Part shown: positions 7,353 through 15,357 of the stretch, piece after piece
Layout: every line of letters begins with the position of its first letter
How positions within the stretch are numbered: the first letter of the stretch is position 1
Origin: a virus
Strand: one strand, 5' to 3'
DNA length: 64,000 nucleotides
Virus record (IMG/VR): IMGVR_UViG_3300020190_000012
Location: 62,001 to 126,000 of that record
Translations under genes and position numbers: made by a program
The notes under the pieces: model-generated
What the model saw: only the letters and a program-made list of their open reading frames with translations
Told to the model about the DNA's origin: nothing
Databases searched by the model: none

Positions 7353-9407
7353 TCAGGTGAAGGTTCCACCCCTGATGTTGGCAACAAGTGTTCCAACCGA
7401 GTATCCTGTTGCACCAGTGTTGACGGTGGTGGTGGGTTCCGATTGTGAATCCACAAAAAGTCTAAACTTTCCGTCCGAAGCATCGCGGATAAGACCGCAA
7501 TACAGGTCCTGCGATCCACTTGTGTCATAGAGGCCGTAGAAACCGATGTCAACACTGTCAGCGGTGCTGTTGCCATTGGCGAGTTTTATGAGCGGGTCCT
7601 CAACCGATAGGGTCGAGGTGTTAACTGTGACGGTTGTTCCGTTGACAGTCAGATCACCAGTCACGGTCAAGTTGTTGCCAACCGTGGCGTTGTAGCCAAG
7701 CGCAACGGTGCCGCCTGCAGAAGATCCTATGTTGACATTTGTGGTTGACCCAGATTCTCCAATTGCACCTATATTTATGGTGTTGGTGGATCCACTTCCC
7801 GTCGCGCCATTGGCAATTCCAGTGGTTGCACCAGATGCCCCATCGTACCCGAAGCTTGCTGTGGTGGCTGCGCCAAACGCGTTGACGGTTGTTGCGGTGC
7901 TGTCAAACACATTCTGTGTCGTCGTGTTTCCGACAAGTGTGCCGCCACGGATAGTGGTGGTGGCTGTTGTCGAATCACCCATGGTGATGGCGGTGGCTGC
8001 ACCGCCAAGATTCAGGGTCGTTGCCGTGGTGTTGAAAAGGTTCTGTGTCGTCGTGTTCCCGACAAGGGTGCCACCACGAATTGTGGTTGTAGTGCCACTT
8101 GTCGCACCCATGGTGATGGCGGTTGCTGCACCAAAAGCATTCACGGTTGTTGCGGTAGTGTTGAATACAGCTTGTATTGGACAAGCACCCACCAGAAAAG
8201 GGCTGTTTACCGTAGTCGTGCCGCCTTCAACAGAACCAATGTTTACATTAGTGGTAGAGAACTCCGCACCACCAGTGCCCAAGTTTAGAGTTTTGGTGGT
8301 TAAACTAGCAGCAGCACCAGTCGAAATGTTGGTGGTTGAAGCAGCAGTGCCATTGTAACCGATGTTCGCCGTGGCGGCTGCACCAAAAGCATTCACAGTT
8401 GATGCAAGGGTATTAAAGACATTCTGTGTCTGCGTGCCCCCGACAAGTGTACCACCCCTAATTGTGGTTGTTGTACCAGCTCCAGCACCAATTGTGACTG
8501 TAGTTGCCGCTCCACCTACGTTTAGAGTTGTAGCATTTGTATTGAATACTGTTGCTGTACCAGCAGCTGTAGTTGTAATGTCTCCGCCGTTGACAGCAAG
8601 GTCGCCTGTTACCACTGTATCTGCATTATTGATTGTTGTTGTACCAGTTGCAGCACCAATTGAAACGGCTGTTGCGACAAGGCCAATATTGAGTGTTGTG
8701 GCTGTAGCCGTCACAAAATTAAATGACGCGGCACTAGTTCTGATTACCCCTCCGACAGAAATGTCGCCTCCAACGCTGAGGGAGTCCGACGCCGCATTGT
8801 AGGTCAGACCATCACTGTCCACCCTCAATGCGGTGGCGCCAGAGGTGGCATTTGTGAATGCGATGTATGCGGTTGTGGTGGCATCGTCATTTGTGACGCT
8901 CACATTCGTGGCGGTGTCCACTCCTCCCCAACTGAGAACACCGCTGCCATCCGTGGTCAGAACTTCGGACGCATTGCCGTCATTCGCCGGCAGGGTGAAT
9001 GTATATGCTGCATTCGAAGTGGTGGCAGTGGGCGCCTGAAGGGTCAACGTTCCACCACCACCGCCACGGGCTGTGAATACTATTTCACTTGTTGTCCCGA
9101 GACTCAAGTCCCCGGTAAGCGATCCGCCGGAAAGCGGCAGATAATTTCCAGCTAGGCTTTTTACGGCATACTGGGTTGCCAACTTATTGTTTTCACTGCT
9201 GACGCTAGACCAATCGATGGTTGCTTGATCTTCAATGATCGCACCCACCCAGTTCGCCGTATTATTACTGTTAGAGCCTACAAAGAGTTTCTTGTTACTG
9301 CCTGACCCATTGGCAAAAGCTAACTCGCCATCATACAGATCAGAAGGGGCTGTCGTTGCAGAAGAACCATACAGGACGGTTATAAGTGATTCTCTCGATG
9401 TTGGCAC
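7353..9407 (-). CDS. Long repeat-containing tail-fibre-like protein, 684 residues
   Basis: The N-terminal attachment-like segment (MPTSRESLITVLYGSSA, then DLYDGELAFANG) is followed by at least four degenerate repeats of about 43 residues built on TTTIRGGTLVG and TTQNVFNTTATTVNAFGAA. These suggest a long beta-structured shaft. The C-terminal part (VEDPLIKLANGNSTADSVDI, then FYGLYD and LIRDASDGKFRLF) is a domain I associate with marine and cyanophage fibres. The start is preceded by AAAGGAT. Host range is probably decided by this protein or by the 399-residue protein downstream. Confidence 0.85.
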   Translation of the reverse strand: MPTSRESLITVLYGSSATTAPSDLYDGELAFANGSGSNKKLFVGSNSNNTANWVGAIIEDQATIDWSSVSSENNKLATQYAVKSLAGNYLPLSGGSLTGDLSLGTTSEIVFTARGGGGGTLTLQAPTATTSNAAYTFTLPANDGNASEVLTTDGSGVLSWGGVDTATNVSVTNDDATTTAYIAFTNATSGATALRVDSDGLTYNAASDSLSVGGDISVGGVIRTSAASFNFVTATATTLNIGLVATAVSIGAATGTTTINNADTVVTGDLAVNGGDITTTAAGTATVFNTNATTLNVGGAATTVTIGAGAGTTTTIRGGTLVGGTQTQNVFNTLASTVNAFGAAATANIGYNGTAASTTNISTGAAASLTTKTLNLGTGGAEFSTTNVNIGSVEGGTTTVNSPFLVGACPIQAVFNTTATTVNAFGAATAITMGATSGTTTTIRGGTLVGNTTTQNLFNTTATTLNLGGAATAITMGDSTTATTTIRGGTLVGNTTTQNVFDSTATTVNAFGAATTASFGYDGASGATTGIANGATGSGSTNTINIGAIGESGSTTNVNIGSSAGGTVALGYNATVGNNLTVTGDLTVNGTTVTVNTSTLSVEDPLIKLANGNSTADSVDIGFYGLYDTSGSQDLYCGLIRDASDGKFRLFVDSQSEPTTTVNTGATGYSVGTLVANIRGGTFT
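7830..8530. repeat. Direct repeats inside the long fibre gene
   Basis: Degenerate units include the word ttctgtgtcgtcgtgtt, seen near 7912 and 8041 (129 bases apart, 43 codons) and in altered form near 8422. Intervening units start with catggtgatggcggt. All keep the reading frame of the minus-strand fibre gene, so copy number can change shaft length without breaking the protein. Confidence 0.75.
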
Positions 9408-9622
9408 GGTTTTTATCCTTTAATTTTGCGCTTCTGATTCATTCTATATGTTTTTCGGTAAAAGTTACCTCTACACCTGTGTATACAACATACACAACTA
9501 TATCATAGAATTTATTAATTATTTTCTCTTTGGAGGTCGCACAAACGGAAAGAAACCGCAGAAATTGCTATGCTGATAATTACTAGAACAAGTATCGTAG
9601 CATGGCCTTCTATAGACCAAGA

Positions 9623-10549
9623 TTAGTTACTGAATAAACCCGCCCTGGTGATCTGTTGTCTTGTGTATCCCTCGAGATAATCAGCATCAACTCCATATAT
9701 CAGTGACCCATCTCCAGATGGGTACCTGAGAAGACTATCGAAGACAGGAACATTTCCTTCTCCGTTGCCAACATCTCTAGTTACAACAGTCCCTAGCCCT
9801 AGCGTTGCTCGTTGCGTGTTGGCATCGGGGTCATCAAGCAGGGCTTTGCCTGCCGCCGTAATATCTCCACCGAGCTTAGATGTTGAAACCACTTCGGAAT
9901 CAATCGTCCATGTGGAGCCAGAACCACTGACGGTGATGTCGCCCTTGTCTCCGTCTGTGATGCCTGCACCGCCAGCTGGAGAAGATGCAACCCATGCAGA
10001 CCCAGTCCATGTGGGAACCTGTCCAGATGCTGCACCGCTCTGTGCTATTTTTGACAATGGCACGGAAGATACGGAAACTGTTGCTGTTCCACCATTGGAC
10101 AGTGACACGGATATGGTGCCGTCCTGATTTGACAGGCCCTCAAGCTTTGGTGGCGACAACAGGCGCCACGCTGTGCCGTCCCACTGCCACTTGCGTCGGC
10201 CGTGGATGATGATCTGACTGACGGTTGGGGACTGGATCAAGACCATGGCTGTGGTGGCTGCAGAAAGTTGTAAAAAGTCTCCCTCAGAACCAAACTCAAC
10301 CCATGCAGACCTTCCCTGCGGATCTGTGTACCATACCGCCTCCCTACCAGTTATAGGATTTATCCAACGCCCACCTAAAGATGGCGACGGGGGCTGTGTT
10401 GGGGATATTTCAGTCTTCTGTCTAACAATAGTGGCTGGTACCCATTTGCCCTGGGACTGATTCCAAACCAGCGTATTGCCGTCCTGTGGCTGATGTCTTG
10501 CGACATCAGCAAGATCTTTCAGTCTGGAAATCGGAACATTTGGAGACAT
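9623..10549 (-). CDS. Fibre- or baseplate-associated protein with repetitive C-terminus
   Basis: From ATG 10549 the protein begins MSPNVPISRLKDLADVARHQ, then has GNTLVWNQSQGKWVP and later PTWTGSAWVASSPAGG, phrases typical of phage fibre proteins that display WNxxxxxWxP units. The C-terminal third (GDITVSGSGSTWTIDSEVVS, then LGLGTVVTRDVG) also fits a fibre. The frame is open upstream to 10819, but that extension is unlike the rest and has no structural signature, so I use 10549, although no good ribosome-binding site precedes it. It is the first gene of the leftward fibre operon. Confidence 0.75.
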   Translation of the reverse strand: MSPNVPISRLKDLADVARHQPQDGNTLVWNQSQGKWVPATIVRQKTEISPTQPPSPSLGGRWINPITGREAVWYTDPQGRSAWVEFGSEGDFLQLSAATTAMVLIQSPTVSQIIIHGRRKWQWDGTAWRLLSPPKLEGLSNQDGTISVSLSNGGTATVSVSSVPLSKIAQSGAASGQVPTWTGSAWVASSPAGGAGITDGDKGDITVSGSGSTWTIDSEVVSTSKLGGDITAAGKALLDDPDANTQRATLGLGTVVTRDVGNGEGNVPVFDSLLRYPSGDGSLIYGVDADYLEGYTRQQITRAGLFSN

Positions 10550-11244
10550 AGCCACAAAAGATGTTTCACAAAAACTGGTTCTTTCCCCCCATCTGAAAAA
10601 ATTCTTCGTGCAGATAAGTTGACAATTTTCAGTATTTTTTGTTTTCCGACCACCCGTAGGACGAATAATTAGATAGGTCTCTCGCCTGTATCGGAGACCA
10701 AAATCTTGGTGTGGCGCTTCTGGGGGCGCCTGATGGGTTTTGAGCAATCGCCCCCGACGGACGTAAGTCTGGTCCAACAGCTCAAGTATGCTCAGGAGTC
10801 GGGAGCTATTAGGCATCATGCATCCACAAGGCGCATGTGTGTCACCGATGGGGTTTCTACAGTCTACAGGAAGTCTGCCCGTGCACCGTCCCAGGTGTGC
10901 TTATGAAACATATCGATCAGTCATGGTCGGATGGGATGATACACCTTGATGGAGGATGACCTCTTGCCAGTGTTTGGGTGTATCAAGATGTTCTTGGCAA
11001 GAGTGGCAAAGACAAGGGATTATTGTCTCTACATCACGGGTCGTATGTCGTTGTTGTAAATCTGTATATATATAATATACCTATACACCGTTGGGCCGAA
11101 GGTCCAACGGCTGTGGTGCACATCCGGCGGAGCCAGGATTGTGCACCACCATTCTGCCTTGATGGTCATTCCCAATTGAGTTGATACCTATTTTTAAGAG
11201 CAATGCCAAATTCTTTCCTGAACTAGGTGTTCATGAACATTTAT
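10550..11244. other. Gene-poor 695-base stretch between fibre genes and the ATPase gene
   Basis: No convincing coding sequence is seen, apart from the doubtful upstream extension of the fibre gene (10550-10819). It holds a GGGGGCG/CGCCCCC inverted repeat at 10722-10755, an AT-rich block at 11062-11080 and two strong adjacent hairpins at 11088-11149. The stretch is longer and more structured than the other gaps in this compact genome, which suggests a regulatory or RNA function. Confidence 0.5.
11082..11150 (+). ncRNA. Candidate structured RNA with two adjacent hairpins
   Basis: Hairpin 1 (11088-11110) pairs ccgttgggcc with ggtccaacgg around a gaa loop. Its one imperfect pair is G-U when read as plus-strand RNA but A-C as minus-strand RNA, which favours the plus strand. 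Hairpin 2 (11113-11149) has a perfect ten-base outer stem (gtggtgcaca / tgtgcaccac) with inner pairs tcc/gga and ggc/gcc. A TATAAT at 11071-11076 lies just upstream, but the -35 match is weak. No T-tract follows. The element may be a small RNA or a processing/stability structure; no Rfam family is recognised. Confidence 0.4.
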
Positions 11245-12117
11245 TTATTCAGCGGATGCATCAGACCAGTCTGGATGCATACTTTGCATATCAATCAGGG
11301 ATGATTCTCCCCACATTTGACGGACAGTCCTCAAGATTCCATCACTATGTGTGGTACACAGGAACTGTGTTTTTGGGAATTGAATATTCAAAGCCTTAAC
11401 CAATCGTGGATGCCTACGGAAATAGACATGCATCTCAAGATTGTCAACTAAAGCCATACTCCTGTCATCAGACAACTTCATGCAAAGATGACGCAACAAT
11501 GTTGCTATCTTTTTCTCTCCATCACTCATTCTCTTGTGGTGAACCCTAGTGAACCCTTTTCTGATACAGAAATCCTGATAGAAATCCACCCTTTCACCTG
11601 ATTCGGCTGTTGTCACAAGCTTTCCGAGTTCACAAGGCAACCCATAAACCTCGTCAGCAAGTTTAAGAAACCTTTCTCCCAAATGAGATGGGAGTTGAAA
11701 CTTGTACATATTCATGGGGTGGTCTGCATCACAGTAGGCAGCCCAACCATCTGATCCTGAAGGGGCTTCTTCAAGCCCATTTTCAACTATTTCTCCACCT
11801 ATGATGGAGACATTCGATACTCCACCATCATGAAGAAATTCAGCATACATACTGCATGGCTCTGAAGATGGAATGTAGGCAGCCATAGTTGGGTCATAAT
11901 CAGGATTGTATGTCAATTTTCTGAACAGCATAGAATTATCACGCCCCCTCAGCATTCTTGGGGTGGAAACAATCCTGATGGCATGCATAAGTGTTGACTT
12001 ACCCGTGCCATTTGGTCCGAAAAATACGGAGAACGGTCTGTTTTCTGGATAGAAGTCAAAACTTGCGTCCTTCAACCCACAAAAATTCTTCAACTTCAAA
12101 CTTTTGAGCCAATACAT
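11245..12117 (-). CDS. SMC/RecF/OLD-like ABC-type ATPase with altered Walker B
   Basis: The N-terminus LKSLKLKNFCGLKDASFDF is typical of RecF/SMC-like and OLD-like ATPases. Walker A is FFGPNGTGKST (residues 32-42), the signature-like motif is MSDGEKKIATLL, Walker B is MALVDNLEMHV and the H-loop is LCTTHSD. In relatives Walker B is followed by Glu (DE); here it is Asn (DN), so hydrolysis may be slow or absent. No TOPRIM nuclease domain is present, and 290 residues is short for OLD proteins. A role in DNA repair, recombination or anti-defence is possible. The ATG overlaps the 5' end of the divergent plus-strand gene. Confidence 0.75.
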   Translation of the reverse strand: MYWLKSLKLKNFCGLKDASFDFYPENRPFSVFFGPNGTGKSTLMHAIRIVSTPRMLRGRDNSMLFRKLTYNPDYDPTMAAYIPSSEPCSMYAEFLHDGGVSNVSIIGGEIVENGLEEAPSGSDGWAAYCDADHPMNMYKFQLPSHLGERFLKLADEVYGLPCELGKLVTTAESGERVDFYQDFCIRKGFTRVHHKRMSDGEKKIATLLRHLCMKLSDDRSMALVDNLEMHVYFRRHPRLVKALNIQFPKTQFLCTTHSDGILRTVRQMWGESSLIDMQSMHPDWSDASAE

Positions 12118-12121
12118 GCAG

Positions 12122-12802
12122 ATGAAAACCTTTCAAGAACTTTTATCGGAAATTGAGCCACACAAGGCAGCGGTAGAAATAATTACTTCTGCATTGGATA
12201 GAGGTATACAGCCTGACAGCATTATCGCCGAATTCGATGTTAGCAACGGGATGATGAAGTCAAAGGGTAAAGCAAACACATGGATCAGATTTGACTGCAA
12301 GCCAGGTGTGATAAAAAATCTGATCCAAATCATGTCTGAAACTAGTTATGTTTGCGACGACGATGTCCAAGCCATGGACAGGTGGAGAGACGAAGTATCC
12401 AAGATTCTAGAAACCGACATGCTCCATAAAATCCGTGAAGCCATAAGGGAAAGAATATTGGGTGGAGCCACGCCAGAGGCAATACCACTCCATGACATAC
12501 AAATCACGGATTTAGACATAAGTGATCTACCTGAAGACGACTGTGTCTTAGTGATCAAAAAATCAGCGCCACAGGGTGAGGAAACCCAACCTGTGTCTGA
12601 GGATATATTTGGAGAGAAGGGGCGCACTGGGGAGACCATACAGCAGGTGGTTGACCGCAGGAAGCGGGAGGGGGATCCGAGGTACAAATGGGTTGTTGAC
12701 GTGGAGCAAAGAAAGCATTTTTTTGAGGTGACGGTGTCAATTTCCGCCGACTATTCATTATCTTCTTTGGAGGGGGTTTTAAAAAAACCAAGAAAGGTAT
12801 AA
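12122..12802 (+). CDS. Unknown 226-residue protein divergent from the ATPase gene
   Basis: The product begins MKTFQELLSEIEPHKAAVEI and is helical, acidic in the middle, with a conserved-looking TWIRFDCKPG strand near residue 60 and a beta-rich C-terminus. Start choice is uncertain. ATG 12122 is listed; ATG 12116 and TTG 12104 are also in frame, and the last two would overlap the start codon of the divergent ATPase gene. No ribosome-binding site is clear for any of them. No family is recognised. A GGAGG lies downstream for the next gene, with which it is probably co-transcribed. Confidence 0.65.
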   Translation: MKTFQELLSEIEPHKAAVEIITSALDRGIQPDSIIAEFDVSNGMMKSKGKANTWIRFDCKPGVIKNLIQIMSETSYVCDDDVQAMDRWRDEVSKILETDMLHKIREAIRERILGGATPEAIPLHDIQITDLDISDLPEDDCVLVIKKSAPQGEETQPVSEDIFGEKGRTGETIQQVVDRRKREGDPRYKWVVDVEQRKHFFEVTVSISADYSLSSLEGVLKKPRKV

Positions 12803-12820
12803 CCTGGAGGATTTTCATCT

Positions 12821-13156
12821 ATGATGGAATTTGTTTCTGATTCTGCCGACATAAAAAAGACGGCAGCAGAGTATCAGGGCAAAGAGGTTACGCTGAGGAA
12901 TATACTTCCTGGCGATGTTAAGAAATTTAAGGTCTATGTAAAAGATCCGTCCTCTGGTAATGTCAAGAAGATTAACTTCGGTCATGGCGGGTCATCTGCC
13001 AAGGCTAGAGGCGAAAAGACCATGTCAATAAAGAGAAATAATAGTGACAGGCAGAATAATTTTCTTGCACGTCACAAGTGCGACACCGCAAAAGATCCCA
13101 CGACGCCAAGGTATTGGTCATGCAAGGCATGGCGTCGCGGAACAAAACTACCCTGA
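12821..13156 (+). CDS. Small phage protein with RHxC...RYWSCKxW motif
   Basis: A 111-residue protein. The C-terminal 45 residues carry NNFLARHKCDTAKD followed by TTPRYWSCKAW, a His/Cys/Trp motif I have seen in many phage proteins of unknown function and cannot name. The N-terminal half (KKFKVYVKDPSSGNVKKINFG) is a small beta-rich domain. GGAGG lies about ten bases before ATG 12821. The two Cys and one His could form a metal site. It begins the run of probable virion genes up to 16350. Confidence 0.75.
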   Translation: MMEFVSDSADIKKTAAEYQGKEVTLRNILPGDVKKFKVYVKDPSSGNVKKINFGHGGSSAKARGEKTMSIKRNNSDRQNNFLARHKCDTAKDPTTPRYWSCKAWRRGTKLP

Positions 13157-13167
13157 AAGGAAACAAA

Positions 13168-14199
13168 ATGGCTCATATCAAAACAGCAAGTAATGGGACA
13201 CAGAAGATTTCAATGTCCACCCCGGAGTGGATTGATATTGGTTTGAAGCGTGGTCTGCTCTCAATTGATCCCCGAGTTCCAAGATTCGCTGCAGAGCTTA
13301 CAAAGTCTGCTGGTCTCGAACCTGGCAAGGCAAGTTATACAACGATCAAGAAAGCCATGCAGAATGAAGAGATCATGGCAAAGATCGCAGAAAACCTTGA
13401 AGGAAGTTCGCTGATCAAGACTGCTCAGCAGGTCGGTCAGGACACAGGAGGCCCAGGCTGGGGTAGTACCGCTGCCACTGCCGCTGCAGGTCTTGCTGCC
13501 GCACCCCTCCTCACCCAGGGCGGCAGGGCCATGTACACCAACCTTGCCAAAAATGTCGGTTCTGGTCTCGCGAGCGCCGGACAGAGCACCGCTGGAACCC
13601 TTGGTGGACTTGGAAGTGCCTTTGGCAGAGGATTTGGTGGAGCACCTGTTGGTGGCGCAGCAACAACGTTTGGCAATGTCGCAAAAGGCGTAGGAGGTTT
13701 CGCGGCAAGAATGGCTCTCCCAGCCCTTGCGGGCGTCGGAGGTTTCTTGGGCAGCAAGTACCTGATAGATTACTTCAAGGACAAATCCAAGGGCGATGCA
13801 GCTCCAAACCCAGAACTGATGACCGACCCGGCAAAGCAGAAGTTAATCATGAGGTCAATATATCAATTCAACCAGTTGGCTCCAACGCTGAAGGGTATGT
13901 CTAGCAGCATTGACAAGCAGCTTGACACCGTAGCGTCAGCCGTGACTGACACTATCCAGACAATGCAGCAGATGCAGAACAATAATATGACTCCAACCGT
14001 GACCACCCCTGAAGAGCAGAGGGCAAAAGAGTTGGCAGATGCCCAAGCAGCTCAGGCTGCTGCTCAGGCCGCATACGCGAAGTCTATGGCAGGTCCACAG
14101 GTTCAGGCTCCCGTTGGCCTGCCAGCCGCCCCTGTCCCAACAGGTCCACAGGTTCAGTCTCCCGTTGGTCTGCCAGTCGCCCCTGTTCCAACACGCTGA
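13168..14199 (+). CDS. Gly/Ala-rich unknown protein with N-terminal tag and C-terminal repeats
   Basis: The start is ATG 13168, seven bases after AAAGG. Residues 14-32 (ISMSTPEWIDIGLKRGLLS) match the shared WxxIGxxxG tag. Residues about 95-210 are Gly/Ala-rich with hydrophobic stretches (FAARMALPALAGVGGFLGSK), compatible with membrane insertion or a virion ejection protein. A helical region follows, then an Ala/Gln stretch and two copies of GPQVQxPVGLPxAPVPT at the end. Virion association is inferred. The next gene has the same plan (tag, Gly/Ala hydrophobic block, helical body), so the two are probably distant paralogues. Confidence 0.7.
   Translation: MAHIKTASNGTQKISMSTPEWIDIGLKRGLLSIDPRVPRFAAELTKSAGLEPGKASYTTIKKAMQNEEIMAKIAENLEGSSLIKTAQQVGQDTGGPGWGSTAATAAAGLAAAPLLTQGGRAMYTNLAKNVGSGLASAGQSTAGTLGGLGSAFGRGFGGAPVGGAATTFGNVAKGVGGFAARMALPALAGVGGFLGSKYLIDYFKDKSKGDAAPNPELMTDPAKQKLIMRSIYQFNQLAPTLKGMSSSIDKQLDTVASAVTDTIQTMQQMQNNNMTPTVTTPEEQRAKELADAQAAQAAAQAAYAKSMAGPQVQAPVGLPAAPVPTGPQVQSPVGLPVAPVPTR
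14092..14193 (+). repeat. Two tandem 51-base repeats at the end of a coding sequence
   Basis: Two near-identical 51-base units starting ggtccacaggttcag encode GPQVQ(A/S)PVGLP(A/V)APVPT twice, in frame, at the C-terminus of the Gly/Ala-rich protein. The unit differs by a few bases between copies. Expansion or contraction would keep the frame. Confidence 0.9.
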
Positions 14200-14220
14200 T
14201 CAGAAACAGAAAGAACAAAA

Positions 14221-14856
14221 ATGAACGACAAGAAAATGATAAAAATATCAGACCGTCAGTGGATTGAAGCAGGCATCAAGCGTGGGTATCTCGCAAAAGG
14301 CCCCGAGGGTGTCATGCTTCGTAAAGAAGCATTGGGACCACTTGCTGCCCTCGGTGTAGGTGCTGCTCTACCTGCTGTGTGGGAAGGTGGCAAATGGCTG
14401 TGGAACAAAGCCACGGACAATCGTAGTTTAGGAGAACTTTTTTCCGGGTACGGTATCAATCCACAAAAATTTCAACAGATCCAGACGAACTACAAGTTGC
14501 TCATGAGTCACCTTGACAAGTTGTCCACGATGTCCCCGCGTGTTGCTCAGGCAGTCACGGCAGCAAAAGTCGAAATGGCAGCCAAGATGAACGACATGGC
14601 ACGACAGATTGGTGTTGCAGGAGGTTCTGCCTCTTTCGGCGGTCAGCAACTTGAGGAAGAAACCACCGCTGCACACAAGAAGCAGCTGGAGGACATTCAG
14701 AAGAAGACCCAGATGTATGGCGCTCTTGGCAAGGGACCTGGAGGCGAACTGCCGAAAGACTTCAACCCACAAGCCCCTGTCAAGCCTACTGGCGGAACAC
14801 CAAATCAGTCTGCCACAGCAGCCGCTCCTAAGCCACCAGGAGCTCTAGCAGCCTAA
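14221..14856 (+). CDS. Unknown 211-residue protein with N-terminal WxxxGxxxG tag
   Basis: Residues 9-25 (ISDRQWIEAGIKRGYLA) carry the shared tag. The next block (LGPLAALGVGAALPAVWEGG, about 38-57) is hydrophobic and could sit in a membrane. A helical region over about 80-160 is followed by a Pro/Ala-rich tail ending PKPPGALAA. Plan and position match the upstream gene, suggesting duplication and divergence. The function is unknown; a virion internal or ejection protein is my best inference. Confidence 0.7.
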   Translation: MNDKKMIKISDRQWIEAGIKRGYLAKGPEGVMLRKEALGPLAALGVGAALPAVWEGGKWLWNKATDNRSLGELFSGYGINPQKFQQIQTNYKLLMSHLDKLSTMSPRVAQAVTAAKVEMAAKMNDMARQIGVAGGSASFGGQQLEEETTAAHKKQLEDIQKKTQMYGALGKGPGGELPKDFNPQAPVKPTGGTPNQSATAAAPKPPGALAA

Positions 14857-14867
14857 TTCAATTCACT

Positions 14868-15356
14868 ATGGATAAGGTTGCTCAGTCATCTGAAGTGTCT
14901 GGAGCCCAACGTATGAGGGCTCGTGATGTTGGTCTTTCTGGCAGCGCTGCCCAGCCAGTGGCCCCATCAGCAAGGGACATGGCAGCCCGGGGTGCAGGCT
15001 CGATTCGTGCATGGGGGCCTTCTGCAACATCCAGGGACAATGTGGCCGCAGCTCCGCTTGGCAACATGGGCACAGTTCCTGATACATCTCAGTGGGGAGC
15101 TCCTAGTACATCTCAGCGGATGGTTCAGCAGTCGCAAGGACAACAGGCTGTTGCACAACCAGCGTGGCAATACAATCCAAATGCAGCACAGGTAACCACT
15201 CCGACTCAGGTCGGAGAGGATTCATATGAGGTTTGGACTGGTCCACATCAGTATTCAGGTCAGCCTGTTGACATGAAGTGGGTCATTTCGCTGCAGACAG
15301 GTGGAAAGTGGCAGCCGACACAGGAACTTAGAGCCCACCAAGGGCAGGGAACTTAA
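14868..15356 (+). CDS. Unknown 162-residue Ala/Gln/Ser-rich protein
   Basis: The first 110 residues are low-complexity and probably disordered (MDKVAQSSEVSGAQRMRARD, then Ala, Ser, Gln and Pro-rich). The last 45 residues look folded: EDSYEVWTGPHQYSGQPVDM, then WVISLQTGGKW. The start MDKVAQ vaguely echoes the end of the shared tag. It sits between two co-directional genes with almost no spacing, so it shares their operon. Function unknown. Confidence 0.6.
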   Translation: MDKVAQSSEVSGAQRMRARDVGLSGSAAQPVAPSARDMAARGAGSIRAWGPSATSRDNVAAAPLGNMGTVPDTSQWGAPSTSQRMVQQSQGQQAVAQPAWQYNPNAAQVTTPTQVGEDSYEVWTGPHQYSGQPVDMKWVISLQTGGKWQPTQELRAHQGQGT

Positions 15357-15357
15357 C

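Noticed and set aside
7830-8530. CRISPR array
   Set aside because: The repeats are long, degenerate, in-frame and coding, without unique spacers of constant length.
7708-8802. Long plus-strand frames rich in Val, Pro and Ala opposite the fibre gene
   Set aside because: They are the antisense shadow of Thr/Gly/Asn repeats in the real minus-strand fibre and have no ribosome-binding site or folded-protein character.
10550-10819. N-terminal extension of the fibre-associated gene to ATG 10819
   Set aside because: The added 90 residues (rich in Arg, Thr and Gln) do not resemble a fibre attachment segment, while MSPNVPISRLKDLADVARHQ does; I start at 10549.
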